Origin: Eonycteris spelaea | Lineage: Eukaryota > Chordata > Mammalia > Chiroptera > Pteropodidae | DNA: 64,000 nt | Assembly (NCBI GenBank): GCA_003508835.1 | Contig: PUFA01000077.1 | Coordinates: 7,392,001 to 7,456,000 of the forward strand | Reading direction: 5' to 3' | Shown here: positions 10,253 through 21,032 of the stretch, piece after piece | How the letters are laid out: the number at the start of each line of letters is the position of its first letter | How positions within the stretch are numbered: the stretch's first letter is position 1 | The notes under the pieces: model-generated | What the model saw: the letters and a program-made list of their open reading frames with translations, nothing else | Told to the model about the DNA's origin: nothing | Databases searched by the model: none | Made by a program: the position numbers and the translations under genes

Positions 10253-10425
10253 AATCTTGTATTCATTTACTCCTTTCAATAGCTTTGTAAAGTAGTAATT
10301 ATTATCTTCATTTTTCAGGTAAGGAATTTTCAGCTCAGAGATGTTAAATTTCCCTGGTGTCATTCATCTTGTCATGAATAGAGCTGGCATCAAATTTAGG
10401 TATCCCTGATACCTACACCCTGGAT
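10253..10425 (-). mobile_element. MIR SINE, antisense
   Basis: The signature is 'aaagtagtaattattatcttcatttttcaggtaagg', 'gctcagagatgttaaatt' and 'agagctggcatcaaatttagg', a diverged reverse MIR. Confidence 0.72.
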
Positions 10426-10435
10426 TTTTAAAATT

Positions 10436-10555
10436 AATAGTAACTAACACTTATGCAGTACTTTTTACATGCAAGTTCCGGATGATGTTCTAAAGGCTAG
10501 GCACGAATGAATTCAGTTAGCCCTTATATCGACCTCATGGATATTTTCAATGCTT
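10436..10555 (-). mobile_element. MIR SINE 3' part, antisense
   Basis: A second reverse copy next to the first: 'aacacttatgcagtactttttacatgc... ttcagttagcccttatatcgacctcatgg'. It covers only the MIR 3' region. Confidence 0.5.
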
Positions 10556-10577
10556 GACGTGCAATAAAATCGCAGCA

Positions 10578-10607
10578 GTTTGTTTGTTTGTTTGTTTGTT
10601 TGTTTTT
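10578..10607 (+). repeat. (GTTT)7 microsatellite
   Basis: Seven tandem GTTT units ending in a short T run. Confidence 0.95.
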
Positions 10608-10904
10608 AATGTGAATAAATTGTCAAGTTTGGACACCTAGGATAAGCAAACAGTATGTAGCTAAGAACATGAGTCATTTTTTTTTGAAGTAATGAAATGG
10701 AGAGCAGCCCAGAAATGGATCATCTCCCTATCCACTCCCCCTCCCCCAACTACTTTTAAAGTTAAATGGCAAGTTAAGGAGCTTTGGGGGACAAAAACAC
10801 AGGAATGGTTCAATTTCTGACGTGTAAAAGTCTTAGTGGCCAGGTACATTTGGGGGCAGGGTGAGTGGGACAGGTTACTGACATTTTGGAGAATGTTCTG
10901 CAGC

Positions 10905-11340
10905 AATTTTTTTTAAAAAAACTATTATATAGAATAGTTTTAGATTTACAGAAAAGTGCAAAGGTAATGCAGAGTTTGATACTCTGTATTACCAATATAC
11001 TCTATATCCAGTTTTTTCCTATTATTAATATCTTATATTAGTATATTTTTTTTTATAATTATTGAACCAATATTGATATATTATTAATAACTAATGTCCA
11101 TAGTTTATTTAGATATCCTTAGGTTTTATCTAATGTCTGTTTCCTGTTCCAAGATCCCATCCAGGAAGTGGTGTCTTCTTAGGCTCTTCTTGGCTGTGAT
11201 GGTTTTTTAGACTTTGTTTTTGGTGACTTTAACAGATTTGAGGAGTAGTGGTCAGGTATTTTGTAGAACAGTCCTTAATTGAGATTTATCTGATGGTTAG
11301 TCTGAGTTTTGGATTTGGGGAATATGATTATGGAGATGAG
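10905..11340 (-). mobile_element. Ancient L1M LINE 3' UTR, antisense
   Basis: The run agttttagatttacagaaaa, 'attgaaccaatattgatatattattaata', 'ccatccaggaagtgg', 'aggctcttcttggctgtgatgg' and 'gaggagtagtggtcaggtattttgtagaa' is the reverse complement of a mammal-wide L1M 3' UTR. It is broken at about 11340, where the lineage-type L1 tail begins. Confidence 0.85.
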
Positions 11341-11344
11341 ATTT

Positions 11345-11490
11345 GTACTTATTTATTTATTTTGTATTTATTTACTTTTATTATGGTGACATTGATTAAC
11401 GAAATCCGTAAGTTTCAGGTGTACAATTCAAAAGTAAGGCATATGTATATGTTGCATTATGTGTTCACCACCCTGTACTTCTTTTTAAGA
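11345..11490 (-). mobile_element. Lineage-specific L1 3' end, antisense (bat-like)
   Basis: The text 'attatggtgacattgattaacg', aagtttcaggtgtacaattc, 'tgttgcattatgtgttcaccacc' closely resembles the terminal 3' UTR wording I recall from bat L1 elements. It begins with a T/A-rich poly(A) complement. It interrupts or abuts the older L1M to its left, so it is the younger insertion. Confidence 0.65.
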
Positions 11491-12589
11491 TAGAAATTCA
11501 GTTAGTTTTGATGAAAATGCGTTGTGGATTACATAATATTCATGCGAAATTGCCATGCTGATAAGGGATAAGGGCACCTGAACCCGAAAGAGAAAACAAA
11601 AAAAAATCACACAACCATGTTTTCTGTACCTAAAGCTTCATTCTCTCTCCTCCTCTGCCCCGAACCAACAATACTTGCATTTCTGGATCTCGATAACTTT
11701 TTCTAAACGGAGGTAAACTGAGTCAGAAGGAGCCCGGGAGCTATTGCATTTCTCACCCTAGGCCAACCCCTTTCTGCTCCAGTGTTTTCTTCCTGAACAA
11801 ATCTTTTTAGGATCAGAAGGTAGAGAAATGATTCTATTCTCAAGGGTTTGCCCAACCAAGGAGCCTCATTCGGTTCCTCCCTCCCTCCCTCACACATTTA
11901 TTAAATTCCAGGAGCTATGGTTGGGCTGAAAGGTTGACTGAGACAGGGCTGCTGCTGCAAGGAGCTGGGGTTTGGAAGGAGAGCCACACAATGAATGAAA
12001 GCTGTCACTTGTCATCTTGCAAGATGCGTGTGTACCTGGCATGTATGGCCCAACGGAGGGGAGAGAAGGTCATTCGTTTGGATTCACGTGAAGCTTGCCA
12101 ATCAAACAGAACGAGGCAATATAAGATGTCAATAGAATGAGCTTCTTAATGAGTGGGGCCCTATCTGTCAGTGGCCAATGAAAGCAGATTTAGCAAAGAA
12201 GATCTTTTCCCAGATACCATCTTCTGGTGAGTGACAGGTGCCTCTTCCCTTCCAAGTTCTGCCTGTGTGATAGCAAACTGTTTGCTTTGCATCTTAGCTG
12301 GCACATGGGAGGTAACCCAGCTTATCTAGAGGCTGTGACATGTTTTACCAACCCCCAGTCTTTAAGTCCCTGGCTGTTTTCCACAAAGCTTATGACAAAG
12401 CAATCCTTAGGAGAGGGCAAAATGGTGCTTTGCAAAGCACTAGGAATCTCGAGCCATAAGGTTTGGGTTCAACTTAACATTAATACAAACTGCCTCTATG
12501 TGGGGGACAGATACAAAAAAGCCTGCTTTAATGCTAAATGCCTATGTGCACTATGTCATCTACTCTCCAAAAAGTATGAGATAATAATC
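11491..12589. other. Unique sequence, no recognised gene
   Basis: About 1.1 kb with no clear repeat. The 129-codon plus frame 12227-12616 is the longest here, with a Cys-rich composition but no known motif, and it runs into the following MIR. Confidence 0.35.
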
Positions 12590-12710
12590 ATCCAAATGAG
12601 ATTTCCTAATTATTGAGCATTTCTTATGTGCCAAGGCTGTTTAAAGAGCTTGACATGGATTACCTCATTTAATTTTCACAATAACCCTCTAAATGCACAC
12701 AGCTGAAGCA
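12590..12710 (-). mobile_element. MIR SINE 3' part, antisense
   Basis: The signature ttcttatgtgccaaggctgt is followed by 'gacatggattacctcatttaattttcacaataacc'. The remainder of the element is missing. Confidence 0.75.
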
Positions 12711-12859
12711 TGGAGTTTGCTGGGGTTTTACCCATGTAAACACCCACCATGTAGATTAAGATTTGGATCATTTCCCAGCAGGCTTCCTTGTGCCCCCTCC
12801 CAGTCATCACCCCCCACCCCCTGCCCCCCGAGTAACCACTCTTCTGGCCATAAATAAGT

Positions 12860-12975
12860 ATTTAAAAAAATTTTTTAAAATTATTTTTATTAAGGTGAAA
12901 TTCACATAACAAAAGTAACCATTTTAATGTGAACAATCCAGTGACATTTAGTAGTACCTTCACAATATTTTAGTG
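12860..12975 (-). mobile_element. Ancient L1M LINE tail, antisense
   Basis: The segment 'ttatttttattaaggtg', aaattcacataacaaaagta, 'accattttaatgtgaaca' and 'cacaatattttag' is the start of the reverse L1M 3' UTR. It stops after about 115 bases. Confidence 0.75.
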
Positions 12976-15029
12976 AGATTCTTCTGATTGTCAAGCCTGA
13001 GCTGTTGATCACTAGGCCATTTCCCCCTGATTAGCTGTATGACTTGGGGTCTTTCCTGAACCCCAACTTCCCAATCTCAGTAATCTTCCTGCTGGGCCAT
13101 GGGAGGCTTGATTGACAGCCCTTGTAAAACTTGGGGTGCCATACAAACACAGTCATTAGAATTTAGCTGGTTCTATGATATTGTGGCTGTTTGTGAACTT
13201 GAAGAGGGCTGGATGGGCCCTTGGAAGGAGCTGTCACTGCTTGGGAGTCAGGGTGGGGCACGGGCCAGTGGGAGCTCAGCTCCTCCTCTTCCCTCTGAAT
13301 GTTCCTGTGCTTAGCTGCATCCAGAGGCCACCGTGCCAAACACCTAAAATCCCAGGTCTCTGTATTCAAGGAAATTCACCTTCTGAAATAGTCCTCCCAG
13401 CCTGGTGGTGGCCTAGAATATGCATCTTCTGGTCAGGCTGAGCTGGAGCCCCCCACAAGAGCTTTGTTATCATTTATGAGACTAGTTATCTGTTCCAGAA
13501 GTCAGATTAGGAGAAAAAAAAAGAAAGCCAAGCGACCAGCCATGGAACAGGTATGCTCTCTGAGGGGGGTGGTGCTTTATTAAGATGAGTCCCTGTTATT
13601 TACCCAATGCCAGAAAGCTAGCCAATTATCATCTTCTATAAAGTCGACTTTCGAGTGTCTATCCTATGAATATAATGTCATATTCTGAAATAATATGAAA
13701 TAACAATCGTCACTTCTGTCAGGAACCGAGGTTCCCATGAAAGTCTCAGTCCTGCAGCTGGTTTGTGTGTCCACTGGGAAAAATGGACGTGGGGTGTGCC
13801 ACCCTCATAGTCCTGCTCTATTTGCCCCTCAGGCAAGAAGTCTTCCCTTCTAGGCGTGTTTAAATCTAGCTTCCCTTTCTAAATGGTTTCTAAGGGGAAA
13901 AATATAAAGAATGTTCCAGAGCGCACTGCTGGCCCAGGGATGGTCTGCCAGAGCAGTTCCTGGATTACGCCTCTCCCCCCATCAGCAAATCATGTGAAAC
14001 AGATTCCTGTCAGCTGTAAACTCTGAATGTGGGAAAAAGAGCTGACACACAGGGCTCGTTTTCATAAAGTTGACATTTCTCATGAATAGCAAATTCCTGA
14101 GTGTGGGCAGTTGACCAAGACCAGGAATTCTCATTAGCTGGTGATAATCAGGCATGACTCTGACTGCGGAAGGCAGCTGGGAGGAGAGGTCATCCGTGTG
14201 GGCAGTGACGCCCCACAGCTCATAACTGAGTGCGATCTTGCCAGGGTGGTCGCTGAAATATTAAAACGCTCTGTGTGGGCTAGCAAGTCCTATCACCTTC
14301 CCGACATCTCCAGTCCTCCCCCGGGGACCTCTATCTCCCCATAATCCAGCAGCCCAAGGGTTAATGCTGACCTGGCATAGCCTTCCAGCCAAGGTCCAGC
14401 TGGGGTCTGACCTCCTGAGATGCATCTGTGGCAACCTGGTTGGTAAATAAATGACATGGCTCTGCTGGCTACGGGGCACCAGTTCCTTCCTTAGGCTCCG
14501 CAGAGACCTGGGCTCAGGCCTCCACCTTCTTCCTGCTTCCTGAGAATGCGACCTCTGATCCCATCTCTGGAGATTTGAAGGACATCTAGGAAATGAGTTA
14601 AACGGATCATTTCCCATCCAGCAGCGCAATCCCACCCCTCTCACATCCACGCTCCCCAAACCATCAGCGTTAGCTGTTTTTGTTCCTACCTTCATCTCTG
14701 TAGCATTTCCTGGTCTTCCCAAACAGAATTAGTCACTTCCTTCTCTGTGTTCCCATAATACTTAGAAGCCATCATATCTCTGTGATCCAATTTTATTTTA
14801 TGAACACAGAAAATTTTCTCTCGTGGACGTGTGAAAGCTTGTAAATATCTCTTTTTCTCTTTCTGTTTTGGCTTCTGAGAAGCTCAGAGCCCAGTGTGTG
14901 GCTTTCCTCCATCAAATGTTTGTTACGCGCTTGGTGAATTAACTTTCTCCCTGGCTTTTATCTTACATGCAGCCTTTCCCGCTCCATTTCTTTCTTTATA
15001 TATATTTGCATTATCTTCATCTGTGTGAC
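12976..15029. other. Long unique stretch, no gene recognised
   Basis: About 2 kb without a recognised repeat. The best-looking part is 13900-14300, covered separately as a regulatory candidate. A 153-codon minus frame at 14261-14722 has no recognisable domain. Confidence 0.4.
13900..14300. promoter_or_regulatory. Candidate conserved non-coding element
   Basis: Non-repetitive, AT/GC-balanced sequence with compact motif-like pieces: 'ttcctgtcagctgta' (an ETS-like core next to a CAGCTG E-box) at about 14005-14020, and 'ggtgataatcag' (GATA-like) at about 14140. Conservation cannot be tested here, so this is only a guess. Confidence 0.2.
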
Positions 15030-15560
15030 CCACTTCAAATGAAAACTATTTTTTTTTTTGCATTATGAACTTTAATGAAATCAGCATAAATAAAAAGCGC
15101 GTTTTAAGTCTACAGCTGATGAGTCTGCCAGGTGTACACACCCACGTAGCCAGCACCGCCATGGTGACACGTATTACAAGTCCATCACCACAAAGGTCCC
15201 TTGTCCCCTTTCCCACTCCATTCACTACCCACTCTGGTCCCAGGTACCACTGACCTGCTTTCAGCCACTACATATTAGATTTGCCTCTTTCTTGAGTTTC
15301 CTTATCAGTGGACGATACTGTATATGTATGGTCGGTTGTGTCTAGCTTTGTTCACTTGGCATAATGCTTTTGCAGGGCATCCACGTTTCTGCGTATGCTG
15401 GCAATGGTTCCTTTTGACTGCTTGATAATATTTCATTGTATAGATATATCACAACGAATTGCTTTAGGTTCCTGTCGATGGACACACAAGTTGGTTCCAT
15501 TTCTGGGCTGCTGTGAAAAAAGCTACTGCCACCATTTATGTATAAATCTGAGTGTAGAAA
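15030..15560 (-). mobile_element. Ancient L1M LINE 3' UTR, antisense
   Basis: After a T-rich start come 'caggtgtacacacccacgtagccagcacc', cacttggcataatgcttttg, 'atttcattgtatagatatatcacaa' and 'cctgtcgatggacacacaagttggttcc', all in reverse L1M 3' UTR order. Confidence 0.8.
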
Positions 15561-15574
15561 AAGAAGACAGGTGA

Positions 15575-15967
15575 TGTATTAGTTGAGGTTCTCCAGAAAA
15601 ACAGGATCAGTAAGATTTGCTTGTTTATTCATTTATGTATTGTAAGGAATTGGCTCAGATGATTATGGAGGCTGAGCAGTCTTAAGCTCTATAGTCAGCA
15701 AACCGGAGACCAGGAGAACTGATGGGGTAGGTCCCCTCCAAAGGCCAGGAGGCTTGCGACCCAGGACAAGCTAATGTTTCCGTTTGAGTCTGAAAAACGT
15801 TGATGTCCTAGACTGACGACAGTCAGCCGGGAGTAAATCCCTCTTACTGGGGGCAGGGTCAGGTTTTTTGGTTCGATTCAGCCCTTCAGCTGGTTGGACG
15901 AGGCCCACCACGGTAAGGACGACAATCGGCTTTACTCAGTCTACTATTTAAATGTCGATCTTATGTT
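15575..15967 (+). mobile_element. Ancient L1M 3' end, sense, left half
   Basis: The text 'gtattagttgaggttctccagaaaaacagg', 'aaggaattggctcagatgattatggaggctgag' and 'cagcccttcagctggttggacgaggcccacca' matches an L1M 3' UTR I remember. The copy is cut at 15967 and resumes at 16224. Confidence 0.72.
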
Positions 15968-16223
15968 GAACACACATCACAATATACATATGATGTACTA
16001 TTAAATTGTATACTTGAGACCTATATAATTTTATTAACCAATGTCCCCAATACATTTAATTAAAAAATTCGCAGTTAGCATTAATACGATGGCTCAGTGG
16101 GGGGCCAGGGGAAGAAGGAGGGAGCAATTGGGGAGATTGTTTTATGAACTATATAGATGCCTAACCAATGTACTGTATACTTGAAACTAATTTAAATAAG
16201 TACATTTATTTTAAAAAATTAGT
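15968..16223 (+). mobile_element. Younger L1 3' end nested in an L1M
   Basis: The insert contains attttattaaccaatgtccc, 'aatacatttaattaaaaaatt', then a second similar tail ('tgtatacttgaaactaatttaaataagtac... ttttaaaaaattag'). It may be two overlapping tails or one tail with an internal partial duplication. The flanks read 'gatcttat' on the left and 'tatgcttat' on the right, consistent with a degraded target-site duplication. Confidence 0.68.
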
Positions 16224-16325
16224 GCTATGCTTATCCAAAAACAGCCTCAGAAACAACCAGAGTAACGTTTGACCACATAACTGTGGCCCGATCAAGTTGA
16301 CACATAAGATTAACATCTGGTATCA
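16224..16325 (+). mobile_element. Ancient L1M 3' end, sense, right half
   Basis: This is the continuation of the element broken at 15967: 'cttatccaaaaacagcctcagaaacaaccag', 'gtttgaccacataactgtggcc' and the terminal aagttgacacataagattaa. Confidence 0.75.
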
Positions 16326-16739
16326 GCAAATGCACAAATAAATATAGAGTCGAATTTGTTTACGGATTTTGGCTTCAGGGCTGGCCTGCCTTACTGGAGC
16401 ACGCCTACTTGTCAGTGAGGAAGGCACTCATCGGGAGATAGTAGAAAGTCTAACAGCACTGGCTGCAGCAAATAGCTGTCTTCACTCCTCACATGGCGAG
16501 AAGCCTGGAGGTGGGTGGGTGTGACACTGGTTCGGTGGTGCCACCAGAGACCCGAGCTCTTTTTCTTTTTCATCTTCCACACCTGGTGCTGTGCCCTCAG
16601 GATCGCAGGATGCAAGGTCACCATCCCTAGGTCTCAGCTCACAATTGAGGCAGGGGAAAGAGGCATAGGGAAGCAGAAAGACTGGGGGAGACAGTTAAGT
16701 TCTGTCCCTTTTTATTAGGAAAGCAGAATCTTTCCAGAA
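16326..16739. other. Unique or unassigned ancient repeat
   Basis: Part of this stretch (16480-16730) may belong to the same old element as the next entry, but the match is too weak to set limits. No gene was recognised. Confidence 0.3.
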
Positions 16740-16925
16740 ACCCCACCTGGCAGCTTCTTCCTCCTATTTCATTGGCCAGAACTGGGTCATATCACCACTT
16801 CTATGTTGCAAGGAAACCGGGGAGCAGAGTTGTCACATCTGGTTTAGTCCAGTCAAGGCCACGTTGTTACCCCAAGTAAAATCAGAGTTCTGTAGCAACA
16901 AAGAATGAACACATTTGTCATTCAC
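16740..16925 (+). mobile_element. Ancient interspersed repeat, family unassigned
   Basis: The run 'ccccacctggcagcttcttcc', atttcattggccagaactgg and 'gttaccccaagtaaaatcag' recalls the 3' part of a common mammal-wide repeat. I cannot name the family with confidence. Confidence 0.45.
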
Positions 16926-17029
16926 GACATTTACCGTTAAGACCTTGGCATGGTGCCTCGCACACAAGGGTGCTTAAGAATGTGTGTTCGGTTGGGTTGA
17001 TTTCAGAAGCTCCCTGTGTGAGGAGACAG

Positions 17030-17215
17030 AGTTGGATCAGAAATCACTGAAATAGGGGTCTCGGTCCCAGCGCTGCCACTCCCAGCTGTATGTTCTTGAA
17101 TAAGCCATTGAACTTTCCCAAATCTCAGCCTCCCAACTCCGCAAAATGAGACTAAAGCTTCCTAAATTAAGTTCAGGTCTTTGCAAAGTGCGAGACACAT
17201 AGTCAAAACCACTCC
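17030..17215 (+). mobile_element. MIR SINE, sense
   Basis: The segment 'tcggtcccagcgctgccactcccagctgtatgttcttgaataagcc' and 'cagcctcccaactccgcaaaatgag' follows the MIR core. The tail is 'gcaaagtgcgagacacatagtc'. Confidence 0.78.
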
Positions 17216-18294
17216 TACCATGAAACCTGAAAAGATGTTTGTTTGCTTCTTCCTTCAAACCCCAAATTCCTGCTCTTCTGCCTCCTGTGCTATCCCTAAC
17301 GGCCTGTGAGGTCCTACAGATTTGAGACAGTGTCCATCCTCCTGACTGAACTTCATCCTTACTTCTTTCTTAGCATCAGGTAGCCAAATGCAGTGATTTG
17401 AGTCTCCGAACTCTCCCCCTCCCCTGCTCTTAGTCCACTGGTAGAGACTGGAGCTCCAGGCAGAATTCCTGTGTCTATACTAATACTTCCTGGGTCAACA
17501 TTGTGTCACAGAGTTAGCAGGGCGGTTTTACTTCCCCGACCTTGCTCTCTGTCACTCATGAGTCAAAGTTGTGCAAGTTCATTGGAAGGCCCCTCAGGAA
17601 GGGTTTTACCGATCACCACTGTGGCCTCCGTTGGCTTCCATGTGCTGACCCAACAAAACTGACTCTTGACCCTTTTTTTTCACTCTCTGGCCTCATCTTC
17701 TCCTTTCCTTTCCTGAGAATTTTAATGCACCATCTTCCCTGTCTTGACATTATCACTTGACCCCACTGGCATTAGCTTTTTAATGTTAGTTCCTTTTCTC
17801 TCCGTTTATTTTCAGGTCATTCATGGTTTACCCACCCCAGTGATTCCAGCACTTTCTTCCCCCATCACTTCCCTGAAATAAATGACCTCCCCAAAACCAA
17901 GTGTCCCGGGCATGTGTTAGGTTTTTTCCTTCCTGGTGCTCTTTGTGGCAGCCACATTCCCTCTGACACTCCCTTTAGACATTCTTTCTTGTCTTTTTCA
18001 ACTGTCTGTCACCCATTATCAGCTGACCCTTGAATGCTGATGATCTGCTGTTCTGACCTTACCCTAATTTCTTCTTCAAACACACTCCACCTGAACAGTG
18101 GCTTCTCCTTCTACTTGTCAATATTACCCAGGTTGATATTTCCGGGTCAGGTCTCTCTTTCAGAACATCCTTGACCAACATGGAAGCTGAAATGCACAGA
18201 GGGTAAGTAACATGTCCACGTTCACCAGCTGTTTATGGCACTGGCATGCTCTCACGCTGTCTGTAGAGGCAAAGAGGACAAGAACAGCAAGGGG
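17216..18294. other. Pyrimidine-rich sequence, possible decayed L2
   Basis: The stretch is CT-rich and vaguely L2-like between 17700 and 18180 (for example 'catcacttccctgaaataaatgacc'), but I cannot align it well enough to call an element. No gene was seen. Confidence 0.3.
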
Positions 18295-18525
18295 ACTGAC
18301 ATTTGTTGCGAGCTCACCATGTGCTAGGAACTAAGTGTGCTGGGCCCTTTTGTCATCTCGTGGACCTTTTCTTTGTTTTATTATTCGCTGTTTGATAGAT
18401 GAGGAAACAGAGGACCAGGGAGGTGGAATAAACTGTCTTTGGTCTCACCGCGAATCTGTGGTTCGGTGGGGCTTTAGGCTCGAGCCTTCTGACACCAGAG
18501 TTAGGGCACTCTTTTGTTCCACTTT
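18295..18525 (-). mobile_element. MIR SINE, antisense, near full length
   Basis: The copy contains 'ctcaccatgtgctaggaactaagtgtgctggg', gatagatgaggaaacagagg and 'ctttaggctcgagccttctgac' in reverse MIR order. Confidence 0.82.
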
Positions 18526-19374
18526 CAAACCCCAGATTTAGACAAATGGCCTTTTAAAACCAGTCGGTCTAGGCCATGTGAGCTTGTATGCCGTTTCTGG
18601 GGGGACAGGGCGCCGATGAGAGTAGCTGCAGTGTGGGCCCGTAACGCAGCAACAGGCACGGATGCCGTCTCGAATTAGACTGGGTCAGCAGTAGCAGGTT
18701 TGGGTGTTAGCAGCCATGTAATGTCATGCAATGTCAACCCTGAAATACCTTGGGCTGGCTCCAGCGAGACTCAGAGCCAGCTGGACACTGAGAAAGCCAT
18801 GGAAAAATCTACTATTTATTGTTGTCCCTTCCTGGTAAGCTGGGACTCAGATTTCTCCAGAATTACCTGGCTGATTATAGCTGCAGGTTCCGGAAGGAAG
18901 GAGTTAATTCTCCTGGCTGGGTCTTTTGCAAGAAGCCTCGTGCTTTGGTTATTAAAAGTCTGCCTGACATGGGAGGGAATAAATGGACCCTTCTGGGAGC
19001 CTAGTTCAGCAGCAGAAATAGTTTTCCGTTGGTCAAGCACAGGTGGGGGGCGGAGGCCTGCCCGCAGGTCCGAGACAGCCAGTGCCAGGCCGCCACACTC
19101 TCCTGCTCATTCAGCAAGACTCCCTGCTCTGTCGTCTCCTGAATCAGGTTTCCGCCAAGAGAGTCCTGTGCTCACAATACTTCTGAACTGCTTTTCAAAT
19201 TGCCCTAACTTTTCCCTTCTCATTTGGTGTCCGTTGTCATAAAGGAAGATTTCAAAAAGCCACAACACACCAAATGAAAACCTAAGTCCCTTCCATGCCC
19301 CGCAAAAGTAATTTTGATGTATAAATTTAACTTTCTAGAATCACCCAGTTTCTTCTTGCAAAGAAAGGTCTCTG
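18526..19374. other. Unique sequence with a 180-codon open frame
   Basis: The plus frame 18700-19242 has no recognised domain, and a shorter antisense frame overlaps it. The composition resembles non-repetitive non-coding DNA. It may hold regulatory sequence (for example 'ctgattatagctgcagg'), but nothing is decisive. Confidence 0.35.
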
Positions 19375-19819
19375 CATGAGGCATAAACACAATTTTAAGT
19401 CATTAAAAAACAAATGACGCACACAAAACACAAACCACAAAGGAAAAAAATGATCATTTTACTTCGTTAAAATGAAAACTTATGCTTTTGGAAAGAGACT
19501 ATTAAGGAAATGAGATGACAAGCCACAGACAAGGAGAAAAGATTTGCAAGACAAACAATCCAATTAAGAAATGGTCAAAAGATTTTTTTCAATAAACACT
19601 TCACTAAAGAATGTATATGATTGGTCAATGAGTTTGTGCAAAGATGATCTAAATGATTAGTTACCAAGAAAATGTAAATTAAAACCACAGTGAAATACCG
19701 ATACGAACCCAATGAAATTACCAAAATTAAAAAAATTGACAATGCCAATTACCGGTGAGGATTAGGAGCAACTGGAACTCTCGTACTTTGCTATTGGGAA
19801 GACAATATAAGATGACTGC
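19375..19819 (+). mobile_element. Ancient L1M, sense, left half
   Basis: The text 'gaaaacttatgcttttggaaagagactattaagg', 'ggagaaaagatttgcaagacaaac', 'ccaattaagaaatggtcaaaaga' and 'gtaaattaaaaccacagtgaaatacc' is decayed L1 ORF2-end sequence in the sense direction. It breaks where the RPL23A pseudogene inserts. Confidence 0.88.
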
Positions 19820-20342
19820 TTTTATTTATTTTTTTAAATGGTAAAAAAAGTTTATTATATTTAAAACTATCCAACTGGACTCAGTTTAGGTGATCTCAAT
19901 TTCTTGGCTAGATTCCAAAGCGTTGTAGTCAGGGATTGAATGCATGCCTTCTTCTGGCCATGAGATGCAGTCAGTGTGTTGGCTTTGGCTAGTCAACTCA
20001 TAGAACTTTTTCACACCCTGCTTGATCTGGTGCTTGTTGGCCTTGAGTCCATGGTGACCACCAGTGTGACCTTGATCTTCATGGCCAACTTCACTGTTGG
20101 GGGAACTTGATGATGGCATATGGTCAGGCTTGTTTCTCTGGAGACGCTCTCCTGAGGTGACTTGTGCTACCTTTGGCGCACAATGTCTTGGGCTGCTGGA
20201 AGTAGGTGACAAAGAAGGTGCTGGACCTGCATTGTTTTTGTGGCTTTGGACACCGGTCAGCACTGTCTTCCGAGCTTTCAGAGCCTTCGCTTTGCATTTA
20301 GAGCCAAGACTTCCTTTTTCCCGTTCAGTGCTATCTTCATAA
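19820..20342 (-). pseudogene. RPL23A processed pseudogene
   Basis: Read on the minus strand, this is an intron-free, 5'-truncated copy of the mRNA for ribosomal protein L23a, a large-subunit (60S) protein. The 126-codon open frame 19886-20263 includes the family signature KANKHQIKQ, followed by GVKKFYEL, with PDYNAL near the end. RRNK/LDH-type text appears as QRNKPDHM. The middle is scrambled by small indels and frameshifts, and the normal start region is missing. Beyond the stop, the 3' UTR is still readable ('taaactgagtccagttgg'), followed by an A-rich tail at about 19826-19842. It cannot make a functional protein, whose usual length is about 156 residues. The identification is strong; the exact 5' limit is approximate. 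Confidence 0.93.
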
Positions 20343-20895
20343 AAATCTGGGAGACCACTTAGGAAAAGTTTGGAAGTTTCTTGTGAAGTTAAAGATACTC
20401 TTTATGTATGACCCATCAAGCCTCAGAGAAACGAACATATACGTCCACACGTGTACCTGTATGTGAATGTTTACAGCAGCTTTACTTCTAATAGCTCCAA
20501 CCGGAAATAATCCAGATATTCATCAGCTAATGAACGGATAAGCAAATAGTGGTACCTCCATATATTGGAATGCCATTCAGTAAAGGAATAAACTACTGAT
20601 CTAAGCAACGACATGGGTAAGTCTTAAAATCGTTATGCTTAATGAAAGAAGTCAGACATGAAATGCTGCCTATTATATGATTCCAAAAGTATAATGACAG
20701 AAATCAGGTTAATGGTTGGCAGGGCTGGGGAAACAGACAGAGAATGATTGCCAACATGCACATAATGGAAATGTTCTATATCTTTATTGTGCTGATTAGT
20801 ACACGACTGAATTTGTCAAAACTCATGTCACTGTGCTCCTAAAAAGAGTCAATTAATTGCGTGTAAATAATACCTCAATAAACTTGCCTAAAAAT
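20343..20895 (+). mobile_element. Ancient L1M, sense, right half with 3' UTR
   Basis: This continues the element interrupted at 19819: 'gaagtttcttgtgaagttaaagatac', 'gtttacagcagctttacttctaatagc', 'ggaatgccattcagtaaagg', 'gaaagaagtcagacatgaaatg', 'ggaaatgttctatatctttattgtg' and 'aataatacctcaataaact'. Confidence 0.9.
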
Positions 20896-20899
20896 AAGT

Positions 20900-21030
20900 C
20901 CTAAGAGGCATTTTGAGCCCAGGCTTTGGAATCAGTGGGTCTGGGTTTAAATCTCATATATTTTCTTTGTCACCTGGAAAAGATGTCTTGACTTCTCTGG
21001 GAGTCCACTGCTACGTTTATAAAATGGAGT
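20900..21030 (+). mobile_element. MIR SINE, sense
   Basis: The piece ggctttggaatcagtgggtc is followed by 'tgggtttaaatctcata', a diverged core and 'tataaaatgga'. Confidence 0.75.
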
Positions 21031-21032
21031 GT

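Noticed and set aside
10578..10607. CRISPR-like direct repeats
   Set aside because: This is a simple GTTT microsatellite. No spaced repeats of CRISPR type occur anywhere in the window.
11248..11493. Small membrane protein
   Set aside because: It is an L1M and lineage-type L1 tail read in a chance frame.
19886..20263. Functional small protein gene on the minus strand
   Set aside because: The frame is a remnant of RPL23A with frameshifts, a lost start region and an A-rich tail. It is a processed pseudogene.
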